A stretch of 64,000 nucleotides of DNA from Maribacter litoralis (lineage in GTDB: Bacteria; Bacteroidota; Bacteroidia; Flavobacteriales; Flavobacteriaceae): contig NZ_QCZD01000001.1 of assembly GCF_003075045.1 (NCBI RefSeq), forward strand, positions 124,001 through 188,000. Direction: 5' to 3'. Of the stretch, positions 47,391 through 55,714 are shown in pieces. The number at the start of each line of letters is the position of its first letter. Within the stretch, counting starts at the first letter, position 1. Under the pieces are notes generated by a model. It had not been told where the DNA came from. It made no database searches and saw only the letters and a list, made by a program, of their open reading frames with translations. Both the position numbers and the translations under genes were made by a program.

Positions 47391-47932
47391 TACAATCCGT
47401 TTATAATTTCTACTAGTTTCTTTTTTGCCCTGTGGTATTGAGATTTTGAGGTAGATGTGGTAATGCCCAATACATCACTTATTTCATTGTGATCATAACC
47501 CTCCAATAGGTAAAGGTTTATAATCTGCTTATAGCCCAAAGGCAGTTTTTCAATACCCGATTTAACTTTTAAAATATCCATGGCATCTACCTGTTCATAT
47601 TCCACTTCATTGGTCAAGTGATATTCATGCTCATCTATTGCCGCAAGGGGTAGGCGCTTTACTTTTAAGTGGTTAATACTTTTATTGATGACTATTCGCT
47701 TCAACCATGCTCCAAAAGAGGATTCATACTTAAACTTCTCTAAATTCTTAAAAGCATCCACAAAACTATCTTGCACAATATCTTCTGCATCTTCCTTTAT
47801 GCCCAAAAATCGCATACTCACGTTGTACATGGCATCCACATAGAGCTCGTACAGTTGATACTGCGAGGTTCTATCGCCAGACTTGCTGTTTTCAACAAGT
47901 GATCTATGTGTAAAACGAATTTCGGTTTCCAA
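47390..47932 (-). CDS. ECF RNA polymerase sigma factor
   Basis: 180 residues. Region 2 (YELYVDAMYNVSMRFLGIKEDAEDIVQDSFVDAF) and region 4 HTH (LPLGYKQIINLYLLEGYDHNEISDVLGITTSTSKSQYHRAKKKL) are typical. It heads the three-gene operon sigma/anti-sigma/DUF4097-like. It is divergent from the TonB receptor; a 225-base gap separates them and could hold shared control, though I saw no operator. Confidence 0.9.
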   Translation of the reverse strand: METEIRFTHRSLVENSKSGDRTSQYQLYELYVDAMYNVSMRFLGIKEDAEDIVQDSFVDAFKNLEKFKYESSFGAWLKRIVINKSINHLKVKRLPLAAIDEHEYHLTNEVEYEQVDAMDILKVKSGIEKLPLGYKQIINLYLLEGYDHNEISDVLGITTSTSKSQYHRAKKKLVEIINGL

Positions 47933-48157
47933 TGAATTTAGGTGGTTATGTGTACTCTAAATTTGGTTTCTATGATAAAGACAACTAAAATTTATGATAG
48001 TTGCATTAGGTACAATTTATTTAGACTAATAGGTTTTTATGTTAGTACGATTCACTTGGCAGAATGTTACCATTTTGCTAAAACTTTCTGGGGCATGCAA
48101 CCTTTTAATTTTTTTGTTGTCAATTAGTGGTGTTCATCAATCCATTAAACAAATAGC

Positions 48158-50566
48158 ATGATTAAAAAACAAAAACAACAGATGCAATTAAGGTGGTTAA
48201 AGCCATTGACGATGCTTCTGTTACTAATTACGGGCATGCAATTACATGCTCAAGAAAATTATACCATTAGTGGTAAAATTACCGACATTGACAACGGTGA
48301 AACACTTTTTGGGGCTTCCGTTTTTTTAGAAGGTACCAGTATTGGTGTAGTGACCAATGAATACGGATTCTACTCCATCACCGCACCAAAGGGAGCATAT
48401 CGCTTACTCATTACCTATATGGGATATGCCGATATTAAACAGGAGGTAAACCTGAACAGCAACCAAAACATCAATTTTGAAATTTCTGAAGTTTCTACCC
48501 AATTAGATGAAGTAGAGGTAACGGCAGAGGAGTCTGAAATTGCCGTGTTACGTAAACCCGAAATGAGTGTTCTTAAAATGAACATTGAAACCGTAAAGCA
48601 AATGCCGGTGGTTTTGGGCGAAGTAGATATTCTAAAGTCCTTACAAATGCTTCCGGGTGTTACCAATAATGGTGAAGGGACTGGCGGATTTCATGTGCGT
48701 GGCGGTGCTGGTGATCAAAACTTGGTGCTGTTAGATGAGGCTATAATTTATAACACATCGCACATGTTCGGTTTCTTCTCGGTATTCAATGCAGATGCCA
48801 TTAAAGATGTAAAACTGTATAAAGGCGGTATTCCCGCACGTTATGGTGGTCGTGTTTCTTCGGTTTTAGATGTGAGACAAAAGGATGGAAACAGCAAAAG
48901 GTTTGCCGCCACGGGTGGTATTGGCATTATATCTAGCCGTTTGGCGCTTGAAGCTCCGTTATTCAAAGAAAAAGGTTCTTTTTTAATTGCTGGTAGACGT
49001 TCGTATGCCGATCTATTATTGAAAGCTGCCGGACAGGATAATAGTGTTAGCTTTTACGATTTAAATCTTAAAACGAATTATAAGATCAATACGAACAACC
49101 GACTTTTTCTTTCCGGGTATTTTGGTCGGGATGCTTTTGAGCTGGGAGAAAATTTTAGTAGTTCGTATGGAAACTCCACCGCAAACCTACGTTGGAACCA
49201 TATTTTTAACGAAAAACTGTTTTCTAATCTTTCCCTTATCTATAGCAAGTATGATTATGAGTTGGGCATTACTTCGGCGGAGTTTGATTGGGTGTCGTCC
49301 ATTACCAATTACAATATTAAATATGACCTAAAATACTACTTCAGTGATAAGTTCAAGCTAGATTTTGGTGCAAGCGGAATCCATTATGAGTTTGATCCCG
49401 GTGAAATTATACCAACGACCGAAACATCATCTGTCAATCCTTTGTTATTGGATAAAAAGAAAGCTTTGGAAACGGGAGTGTATGTAAATGCAGAGCATAA
49501 ATTAACGGAAAAATTGACCGCACAATACGGCTTGCGCTACAGTGCATTTTCTAGGCTCGGTGGTCAACCTATGACCGAATATGAGAATGATCAACCCGTG
49601 GTCTATAATGAAGATTTAGGTATTTATGAGCGGGGTACGGCAATAGGGGAGACGGTTTATGAAAAAGGCGATGCCATTAAAACCTTTGGCAATTTGGAGC
49701 CTAGAGCTTCTTTGGCTTATACCATAAATGACAATTCTTCTTTAAAAGCGGGCTTTTCTAGGGTGGCGCAGTATATTCATTTATTGTCCAACACCTCTTC
49801 TGCTACGCCGTTAGATGTTTGGGCACCTAGCGGGCAGTATATTGATCCACAATTGTCTAACCAATATGCTTTGGGCTACTTCCGTAATTTTAAGAACAAA
49901 GCCTATTCTATGGAGGCGGAAATCTATTACAAGAATACCGATAATAGAATCGATTATATAGATGGTTCTGACCTTATTGGTCAAAATACCATTGAAACCG
50001 AAATACTAAAAGGGGAATCTAGAGCATACGGACTGGAGCTATTGTTCCGTAAGAACGAAGGTAAATTCACGGGGTGGATTTCTTACACCCTTTCCAAATC
50101 TGAACAGCGTACCCCTGGTGGAAATGCTGGTGGACTCGGTATTAACGATGGTAATTGGTACAACACGCCATATGATAGAACTCATGATGTTTCTATTTCG
50201 GGGTCGTATAAATTAAACGATAAATGGAGCTTTGGTACCAATTTGGTTTTTCAAACGGGTAGACCTGTTACGTATCCTAATGGGCAATATGAATATGAGG
50301 GTGTTTCCATCGCCAGTTATTCCGACAGAAATTCCGATAGATTGCCGGCGTACCATCGTTTAGACCTATCAGTGAATTATAAACCGAACAGAAAACCAAA
50401 TGCAAAATTAAAAGGCGAGTGGGTATTGGGTATTTACAATGCCTATAACCGTAAAAATGCGGCATCGGTTTCCTTTGGTCAGAATATAGAAACAGGAGCC
50501 AATGAAGCTACTAGAACCGCCATTTTCGGTATTGTACCATCCATTACCTATAATTTTAAATTTTAA
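48158..50566 (+). CDS. TonB-dependent receptor with carboxypeptidase-like regulatory domain
   Basis: 802 residues. Signal sequence (LTMLLLLITGMQLHAQ), then a CarboxypepD_reg-like domain (YTISGKITDIDNGETLFGASVFLEGTSIGVVTNEYGFYS), a plug domain (KQMPVVLGEVDILKSLQMLPGVTN and GGFHVRGGAGDQNLVLLDEA) and an outer-membrane barrel ending in YNFKF. It imports an unknown ligand using TonB energy. The DUF4249 lipoprotein four bases downstream is its usual companion in Bacteroidota. Confidence 0.92.
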   Translation: MIKKQKQQMQLRWLKPLTMLLLLITGMQLHAQENYTISGKITDIDNGETLFGASVFLEGTSIGVVTNEYGFYSITAPKGAYRLLITYMGYADIKQEVNLNSNQNINFEISEVSTQLDEVEVTAEESEIAVLRKPEMSVLKMNIETVKQMPVVLGEVDILKSLQMLPGVTNNGEGTGGFHVRGGAGDQNLVLLDEAIIYNTSHMFGFFSVFNADAIKDVKLYKGGIPARYGGRVSSVLDVRQKDGNSKRFAATGGIGIISSRLALEAPLFKEKGSFLIAGRRSYADLLLKAAGQDNSVSFYDLNLKTNYKINTNNRLFLSGYFGRDAFELGENFSSSYGNSTANLRWNHIFNEKLFSNLSLIYSKYDYELGITSAEFDWVSSITNYNIKYDLKYYFSDKFKLDFGASGIHYEFDPGEIIPTTETSSVNPLLLDKKKALETGVYVNAEHKLTEKLTAQYGLRYSAFSRLGGQPMTEYENDQPVVYNEDLGIYERGTAIGETVYEKGDAIKTFGNLEPRASLAYTINDNSSLKAGFSRVAQYIHLLSNTSSATPLDVWAPSGQYIDPQLSNQYALGYFRNFKNKAYSMEAEIYYKNTDNRIDYIDGSDLIGQNTIETEILKGESRAYGLELLFRKNEGKFTGWISYTLSKSEQRTPGGNAGGLGINDGNWYNTPYDRTHDVSISGSYKLNDKWSFGTNLVFQTGRPVTYPNGQYEYEGVSIASYSDRNSDRLPAYHRLDLSVNYKPNRKPNAKLKGEWVLGIYNAYNRKNAASVSFGQNIETGANEATRTAIFGIVPSITYNFKF

Positions 50567-50570
50567 TTCC

Positions 50571-51410
50571 ATGAAAAACTATATAAAACTATTGCTAGCC
50601 CTGTTCACGGTTGCTTTAACCGGCTGTGAAGATGTTATTGATGTAGATGTACAGACCGATACTTTACGCTTGGTGGTAGAGGCATCCTTAGATTGGGAAA
50701 AGGGTACTACCGGTAATGAGCAGTTGATTACCCTACGTACGTCAACACCTTTTTTTGAAACCGAAAGCACCAATGTTACAGGGGCGGAAGTTACCGTGAC
50801 CAATAACACCACGGGAGAAGTCTTTCTTTTTACCGATCAGAATAACGGCACGTACACCACAAGTACTTTTGAACCACAATTGGAAGCGACCTATACCTTA
50901 GAGATTTTGTATGATGGCGAACGATATGTTGCCGAAGACACCATGAACCCCGTACCTGATATTACCGATATTTACCAGGATACGGAAGACGGATTTGATG
51001 ATGAAACCATTGAGTTACATATCGTATTCACCGATTTTGAGGAAGAAGGCGATAATTACCTTTTTAAGTTTGATAGACCACAAGACCTGTTACCGACATT
51101 GGAAACAGGCGATGATGAATTTATTAACGGTAACGAGGTTGATTGGTGGTATGAAATTGATGATGATGAGGATGAAGAAATAAAACCGTTATTACCTGGC
51201 GATGTAGTAAATATCAGCATGCACGGTATTTCTAGATCATATTTTAACTATATCGATATTGTAATTGACCAAATGGGTGGCGTCGGTATTTTTGAAGCTA
51301 CACCGGTTGATGTAAAAGGGAATTGCATTAACACCACAAATCCAGATAATTATGCTCATGGCTACTTTAGGGTTACCCAAACCAATAAAGTGACCTATAT
51401 GGTACAGTAG
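50571..51410 (+). CDS. DUF4249 lipoprotein
   Basis: 279 residues from the ATG at 50571, four bases after the TonB receptor. The signal MKNYIKLLLALFTVALTGC has the lipobox LTGC with Cys19. The mature part is beta-rich and acidic, typical of DUF4249 proteins that partner TonB receptors of this class. The last 61 codons and the terminator recur, with mostly synonymous differences, at 52715-52965, on the far side of the hydrolase gene. Confidence 0.88.
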   Translation: MKNYIKLLLALFTVALTGCEDVIDVDVQTDTLRLVVEASLDWEKGTTGNEQLITLRTSTPFFETESTNVTGAEVTVTNNTTGEVFLFTDQNNGTYTTSTFEPQLEATYTLEILYDGERYVAEDTMNPVPDITDIYQDTEDGFDDETIELHIVFTDFEEEGDNYLFKFDRPQDLLPTLETGDDEFINGNEVDWWYEIDDDEDEEIKPLLPGDVVNISMHGISRSYFNYIDIVIDQMGGVGIFEATPVDVKGNCINTTNPDNYAHGYFRVTQTNKVTYMVQ

Positions 51411-51478
51411 TAGGGAGTTTTGATATTAAAAGAAAAACCAAGCACTAAGGAATTATTTAGGGCTTGGTTTTTTAAGTT
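51228..51478 (+). repeat. Direct repeat, copy 1: DUF4249 3' end plus terminator
   Basis: This 250-base segment of the DUF4249 gene and its terminator matches 52715-52965. Over the 144 coding bases from GACCAAATGGG to the stop I count seven differences, six of them synonymous. Confidence 0.85.
51435..51470 (+). terminator. Terminator of the TonB receptor / DUF4249 operon
   Basis: The stem AAACCAAGC..CTAA pairs with TTAG..GCTTGGTTT, followed by TTTAAGTTTTT. Repeated at 52921-52955. Confidence 0.85.
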
Positions 51479-51499
51479 TTTATTGCTAAAACACTTTGG

Positions 51500-52636
51500 T
51501 TATTGTTTTAATTGAAGTAGAACCTTTTTTCCGTGTTCATTTTCTGGGTTCAATGCTATCGATTTCTTATACATTTCTATTGCTTCTTCTTTCCTATTTG
51601 CTTTTAATAAAGCTTCACCATAACTATCATATACGTTGAAACTATCTGGAAATAACCATGTTGTTAACTTAAAAATTTCTAAAGCCTTATCTAATTCGTC
51701 GTTCGCTAAAAATGTATAGCCTAGTGCGTTTAAATCTTGTTCTGAGCGATTATTAACTTTTGTTTCAATTGATAACTCTATAGCATTATCCAAAGCTTTT
51801 TCATATAGTTCTAAGCGAGAGTTTTCCTCTATAGTTTCTGCATACACTTTAATTATAGTATTAATAATTAAAGCAGGATTATCTTGAAAAATATAATGAC
51901 CACTTCCTTCAGCAATTATTTCAACTCTGTTAGTTTCGGCATTAACGAAATCTTTATGAACTTTTTTTATTAGTGTCCAATATTTATCTGGGTAGCCTCT
52001 ATTTATTGGAGAAATAATATCTATGACGGGTACGCTAGCGGGAAATTTAACCTCTCGTAAAAGTTTTACCGTTTCAGGATATGTTTTAACCAAGTAATAA
52101 TTACCAAGGGTTTCAGGAGTTTTGGGTGGTGCTGGTTGTTGAGCCATTATCTCTAGTACATCGTCTGTATAAACGTCAACTAAATTAGCGTCAATACGTA
52201 CTACATATTTTACTTTTTCAGGATGTCTAGATGCGTAAAGTGTAGTGTAAAAGCCGCCGTAGGAGTGTGGTACTAGTATAAGTTCATCATCATAGCCCAA
52301 TTTTGTGAGTCCGGTTTCTAATTCCTTCATACCATTTTCAATTCCAAAATCAGACTCATTAATAAGGTTTGGGTTTACTTCACTTTGTCCAAAACCAGAA
52401 CGGTCATAGGTAATTAAGGTCGTGCCGGTTACTTTATGAATCTTTTCTAAGATATTGTCCCAAATAGCTCCATCATTTCCTGCACCTGATTCAAAAAGAA
52501 TAGGGGTTCCTTTTCCTTTTATTATCTTAAAATGCATTTTATACCCCCCAACATCTACAAGAGTATCTTGTGTCTGTGAATGAATAGGTAATGATAAAAA
52601 TGATAAATATAATAGCGTTAAATAGCAATAGTTCAT
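51500..52636 (-). CDS. Exported alpha/beta hydrolase with C-terminal TPR-like repeats
   Basis: 378 residues from the ATG at 52636, which begins a signal sequence (NYCYLTLLYLSFLSLPIHSQ). The hydrolase domain shows ILFESGAGNDGAIW (oxyanion region), the nucleophile in LVPHSYGGF, and a C-terminal histidine in EGSGHYIFQDNP. The last 90 residues form TPR-like helices (ALGYTFLANDELDKALEIF, SYGEALLKANRKEEAIEMY). Substrate unknown. The gene lies between two copies of the DUF4249 3' end, on the opposite strand, so it looks inserted. Confidence 0.82.
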   Translation of the reverse strand: MNYCYLTLLYLSFLSLPIHSQTQDTLVDVGGYKMHFKIIKGKGTPILFESGAGNDGAIWDNILEKIHKVTGTTLITYDRSGFGQSEVNPNLINESDFGIENGMKELETGLTKLGYDDELILVPHSYGGFYTTLYASRHPEKVKYVVRIDANLVDVYTDDVLEIMAQQPAPPKTPETLGNYYLVKTYPETVKLLREVKFPASVPVIDIISPINRGYPDKYWTLIKKVHKDFVNAETNRVEIIAEGSGHYIFQDNPALIINTIIKVYAETIEENSRLELYEKALDNAIELSIETKVNNRSEQDLNALGYTFLANDELDKALEIFKLTTWLFPDSFNVYDSYGEALLKANRKEEAIEMYKKSIALNPENEHGKKVLLQLKQ

Positions 52637-52714
52637 AGTGTTGGTTTTAGGTTGAATTTTTATAACTATTTGATGCACAATTATTATGCCAAGCAAAACT
52701 TGTTTTTTGGGTAT

Positions 52715-52897
52715 ATTTTAAGAGCTTATTATAATTTTATAGATATTGTTATAGACCAAATGGGTGGCGTAGGTATTTTTGAAGCTACACCGGTTGATGT
52801 AAAAGGGAACTGCATTAACACCACTAATCCAGATAATTATGCCCACGGCTACTTTAGGGTTACCCAAACCAATAAAGTGACGTATACGGTACAGTAG
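52715..52897 (+). pseudogene. Truncated DUF4249 3' fragment
   Basis: Encodes the last 60 residues of the DUF4249 protein (ILRAYYNFIDIVIDQMGGVG to VTYTVQ) with no N-terminal part, signal or lipobox. An upstream ATG at 52652 is fortuitous and lies in the hydrolase start region. Compared with the intact gene, DNA changes are nearly all synonymous, so this fragment diverged as a functional allele before being cut. Confidence 0.8.
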
Positions 52898-52965
52898 TTG
52901 GGAATTTTGAAATCAAAAGAAAATCAAGCGCTAAGGAATTATTTAGGGCTTGGTTTTTTAGTTTT
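52715..52965 (+). repeat. Direct repeat, copy 2: DUF4249 3' end plus terminator
   Basis: Second copy of 51228-51478, about 95% identical in the coding part and including the terminator stem at 52921-52955. Confidence 0.85.
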
Positions 52966-53010
52966 GAATATGAAGTTTAACCTTTGTTTTATGAATTTTT
53001 ACTCTCGATG

Positions 53011-53520
53011 TTATATTTTATTTTTTTCTATGAACCCTAAGGTCAAAAATCTATAATAGTCAAGTTCAAAATCCTCTTTTCTCAAGTGTTTGATAGTGAT
53101 TTTTGCCATAATTACTGGTGTGATTTTATGTTTTTTCAAAGATTCCATTTCCTTACTGAATTGAAAAAATCTTGATTGTTTATACTTTTCTGTTTGTAAG
53201 AGATTGTTATAACAGTCATACAAATAATCATTATCTGCTGGGTCAGCTCTTTCAAGAAATTCGGTTTTCTCAAAAAAATCAAAGTTGTTTGTAAAATCAT
53301 AAGTGCCGGTATCTGCTATATTTTTATAAAATTTCCAATAGCTAATAGATTCTCTCGATTCCAATATTCCTTTTTCAACTAAATGCTCTTCATATTCCTT
53401 AAATATTATAAGTGTCTTTTCTTTTTCTTCTTCAGTTAAACTATCAATCATACAATTGTATAAATCAGTTTCAATTCTAGTATTAGATTTATTACAGCAA
53501 ATTGTAAGACCACATATCAT
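53011..53520 (-). CDS. Hypothetical protein with a disrupted lipoprotein signal
   Basis: 169 residues from the ATG at 53520; no known domain. The protein opens ICGLTICCNKSN, the end of a lipoprotein signal. Directly upstream, ATG AAA AAG CTA ATA GTT ACC TT would encode MKKLIVTL and complete a perfect signal, but it is in another frame by one base. So a one-base deletion may have removed the true start. The mature part is charged and helical. First of the same-strand accessory genes. Confidence 0.55.
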   Translation of the reverse strand: MICGLTICCNKSNTRIETDLYNCMIDSLTEEEKEKTLIIFKEYEEHLVEKGILESRESISYWKFYKNIADTGTYDFTNNFDFFEKTEFLERADPADNDYLYDCYNNLLQTEKYKQSRFFQFSKEMESLKKHKITPVIMAKITIKHLRKEDFELDYYRFLTLGFIEKNKI

Positions 53521-53574
53521 AAGGTAACTATTAGCTTTTTCATATTGAATTTAAAGAAATACTTTTATGATTTT

Positions 53575-53740
53575 TAATGGTTGGGCAACGTTTGGATATA
53601 AAAAGTTGGGCATGGCAGGCAATTTTTCGTTTCCGTTTATGCACGAGGCTAAAGTTTATTTCCTGCCAGCCGAGAGGCAGGTATACACAGATCTTTCGGT
53701 TACACCCTAAAGTCTACATTACGGTTAGGTTTAGTTGTAA
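53575..53740 (-). repeat. Cassette-type spacer A, homologous to spacer B
   Basis: Lies directly downstream of the SRPBCC gene. It shares the segments TTTTTCGTTTCCGTTTATGC, GCACGAGGCTAAAG, TATACACAGATCTTTCGGTT and CCTAAAGTCTACATTACGGT with spacer B in the same order and orientation. On the minus strand it opens with ACCTAACCGTAATG, matching the attC-type RYYYAAC box; its far end (GCCCAACCATTA) lacks the GTT. An inner hairpin CCTGCC/GGCAGG is at 53661-53681. Confidence 0.6.
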
Positions 53741-53747
53741 AGCGTTT

Positions 53748-54671
53748 TTATTCCGATTCGTACTTTATATGATTTAAAACTCTTTCGTGTATTCTATGAA
53801 CTATGAAATTAGACCAGCCTTTCCAATATATTTCAGGATAAATATCCACTTTGTACCAGGTCGTACCTTCTAGTTCCGTTTTATTTTCAGATATTTTGGT
53901 CAATTTGAATTGTCCCTTATAGGATTTAAAATATCCATCTAAATGTGGAGGATGAACATTCCAAAATGGATTTAATTCGTTCATAGGAATTGGCTGCTCC
54001 TGAACATCAAATTGTAATAAATTTGGTTCATCCCATGTTGTAATTGGCTCTATGAAACTGCCGGTAGTGAAATTGCAATATCTAACTGCTCCGACACCCT
54101 TTCCTACGATAGTGGCGTCAGTTGGGTAAGCTATTCCAGTGGTGAAAATCCAATCCGTAGGCTCGTTAATTTTATCAAATGTGACTACGTTTTTCCATAC
54201 TGCCTCAATTGGAGCGTTTACAGTTATTTTAGTCCGTACGGGTATTAAGTCTTTCGGCTTGTTATAATAATCGAAACCGGTGAACCCAAGCGATAGAAAA
54301 ACTAATATAATAGTTGTGTTTTTTGAGTTCATAAAATTTGAGCCAGTGCTTTTATATCCGATATATGATCCTAGCCAAACAGCAAGGGCAAGAAGAGGAC
54401 TTGCCATTAGTAAACATATAACACCTTCAATTGCAAAAACTAAGAGAACAAGACATGCAATCCCTAAGGTGGCAAAGCTTAATCTGTAAGCCATACTTTT
54501 AGTTATAGTAATTTTCTTTCCAGAAATATAAGGAGGTAAAAAACCAATTAAAAAAGGAATAAAGAGAAAAACACTCCACCCATAATCTCCAAGGTAATTG
54601 ATTGAAACATAGCCTAAAATTTGAATTAGGATAAGAGTTATTAAAATGGAAATTAGGTGAGTTTTATTCAA
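53748..54671 (-). CDS. Membrane protein with C-terminal SRPBCC (polyketide cyclase-like) domain
   Basis: 307 residues. About five transmembrane helices fill the first 135 residues (LISILITLILIQILGYVSI, VFLFIPFLIGFLPPYI, and so on). The C-terminal part (KITVNAPIEAVWKNVVTFDKI to VDIYPEIYWKGWSNFIVHRI) is an SRPBCC helix-grip domain that binds hydrophobic ligands. Function unknown. Cassette spacer A starts at its stop codon. Confidence 0.75.
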   Translation of the reverse strand: MNKTHLISILITLILIQILGYVSINYLGDYGWSVFLFIPFLIGFLPPYISGKKITITKSMAYRLSFATLGIACLVLLVFAIEGVICLLMASPLLALAVWLGSYIGYKSTGSNFMNSKNTTIILVFLSLGFTGFDYYNKPKDLIPVRTKITVNAPIEAVWKNVVTFDKINEPTDWIFTTGIAYPTDATIVGKGVGAVRYCNFTTGSFIEPITTWDEPNLLQFDVQEQPIPMNELNPFWNVHPPHLDGYFKSYKGQFKLTKISENKTELEGTTWYKVDIYPEIYWKGWSNFIVHRIHERVLNHIKYESE

Positions 54672-54799
54672 TCTTTAAATGTTTTAAAACGTGTTTGTAT
54701 ATGGTTTGTTGCGTGTTTTAAGCACTAAATTTAGCAAATACAAACCGAATAGAAAATCCGCGAGGATTTTCGAAAGTAGGCTTGCACTAGCAATTAATT
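54672..54799 (-). repeat. Palindromic spacer C downstream of the HEPN-like gene
   Basis: Terminal near-inverted arms (ATACGGTGT on one side, GTATATGGTTTGTTGCGTG on the other) surround a perfect 8-bp hairpin GAAAATCC-GCGA-GGATTTTC at 54752-54771 with a GNRA-type loop. The sequence differs from spacers A and B, but it occupies the same position, just after a stop codon, on the same strand. Confidence 0.5.
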
Positions 54800-55492
54800 T
54801 TATACGGTGTTTGGTGTAGTGTTTTCTATTACAAATTCTTTTTCAGATAATATTATTATAATTTCATTTAAAAAAATGTTTGATTTTTCAAGATATTCAA
54901 TCGCTAATTCGTCATCTTTTAAAAAGAACTTATTATTGGTTTCATCAAATTCAATTTTCCCACTGAAACCATTTTCTAATTTAGCTTTATCGGTATCGTC
55001 TTTATAAGTTGAGTTTTCGTGAATAATTTTATTCCTCAAATTTTGGAACTTTCCTAATCGAGGTTTGTGTATGTTAATTATTTCATCGTTTAATCCAGTG
55101 GTAAGTTTTAGGTAATCTAATGCTGTTTTTATTAAGTTATTACCTTTTAGTAGTTGAAGGCTGAAACTTGAGAGTGTGTGGTCTGTTATTTTATTACACA
55201 ATTGCGAAATGTAACTTTCGAAATAAGTGTGGATTAATGCGATAGATGAATGAAAATAGTAAGAGTTAATAGCTCTAAAACTACTTTCATATTCAGCTAT
55301 TATTTTACTTTCAAGACTTGGGTTTTCTTCAATTTGTTCTAAAAGTTTATCAGAAAACTGGTTATTTGTCTCTGATATTTTTTCAGAATTGATTTCAAAG
55401 TATTGTTCTAAATATTTTTTTTCAGAATTTAGACTTTCTTTGAAGTATGAGAAGTCAATTTCTTTAGTTATTAATTCCTTTTTTGTAAACAT
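54800..55492 (-). CDS. HEPN-like protein
   Basis: 230 residues, all-helical. The segment SSIALIHTYFESYISQLCN near residues 82-100 and the Rx4H motif RNKIIH (Arg153-Asn154...His158) match HEPN-type domains, several of which are RNases in toxin-antitoxin, defence or stress systems. No antitoxin-like (MNT) partner is next to it. A role in defence is plausible but unproven; some HEPN-like proteins are not toxic. Confidence 0.7.
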   Translation of the reverse strand: MFTKKELITKEIDFSYFKESLNSEKKYLEQYFEINSEKISETNNQFSDKLLEQIEENPSLESKIIAEYESSFRAINSYYFHSSIALIHTYFESYISQLCNKITDHTLSSFSLQLLKGNNLIKTALDYLKLTTGLNDEIINIHKPRLGKFQNLRNKIIHENSTYKDDTDKAKLENGFSGKIEFDETNNKFFLKDDELAIEYLEKSNIFLNEIIIILSEKEFVIENTTPNTV

Positions 55493-55514
55493 TCAGTTTT
55501 ATTGGTTATTTGGC

Positions 55515-55714
55515 ATTACACCTAACGGTTGGGCTAAGCGTAGTGCGGAGGTAAGGAAACTTTTCGTTTCCGTCTGCGCACGAAGCTAAAGCTTATTGTT
55601 TAGTTTTATTTTTTCTTGTCCAAAGCTAAATCCATAAGATTTAGCGGCTTTATAAATATACACAGACCTTTCGGTTTTGCCTTAAAGTCCGCATTACGTT
55701 TAGGTTGTGTTAGC
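55515..55714 (-). repeat. attC-like palindromic spacer B downstream of the HNH-like gene
   Basis: A 200-base imperfect palindrome. The left arm runs from ATTACACCTAACGG to TAGTGCGGA (55517-55549) and the right arm from TCCGCATTACG to TTTAGGTTGTGTTAG (55689-55712). Read on the minus strand it starts GCTAACACAACCTAAACG, where TAA is the stop codon of the HNH-like gene, and ends GCCCAACCGTTAGGTG, carrying GTTAGGT (attC-type GTTRRRY). This is the layout of an integron attC site; inner segments match spacer A. Confidence 0.65.

Noticed and set aside
52652-52714. ATG at 52652 as start of a small intact gene
   Set aside because: The first 21 codons do not resemble DUF4249; homology begins at 52715, so this is a fragment joined to chance sequence.
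51500-52965. Insertion sequence carrying the hydrolase
   Set aside because: There is no transposase and no terminal inverted repeats; the flanks are a 250-base direct repeat of host gene DNA.
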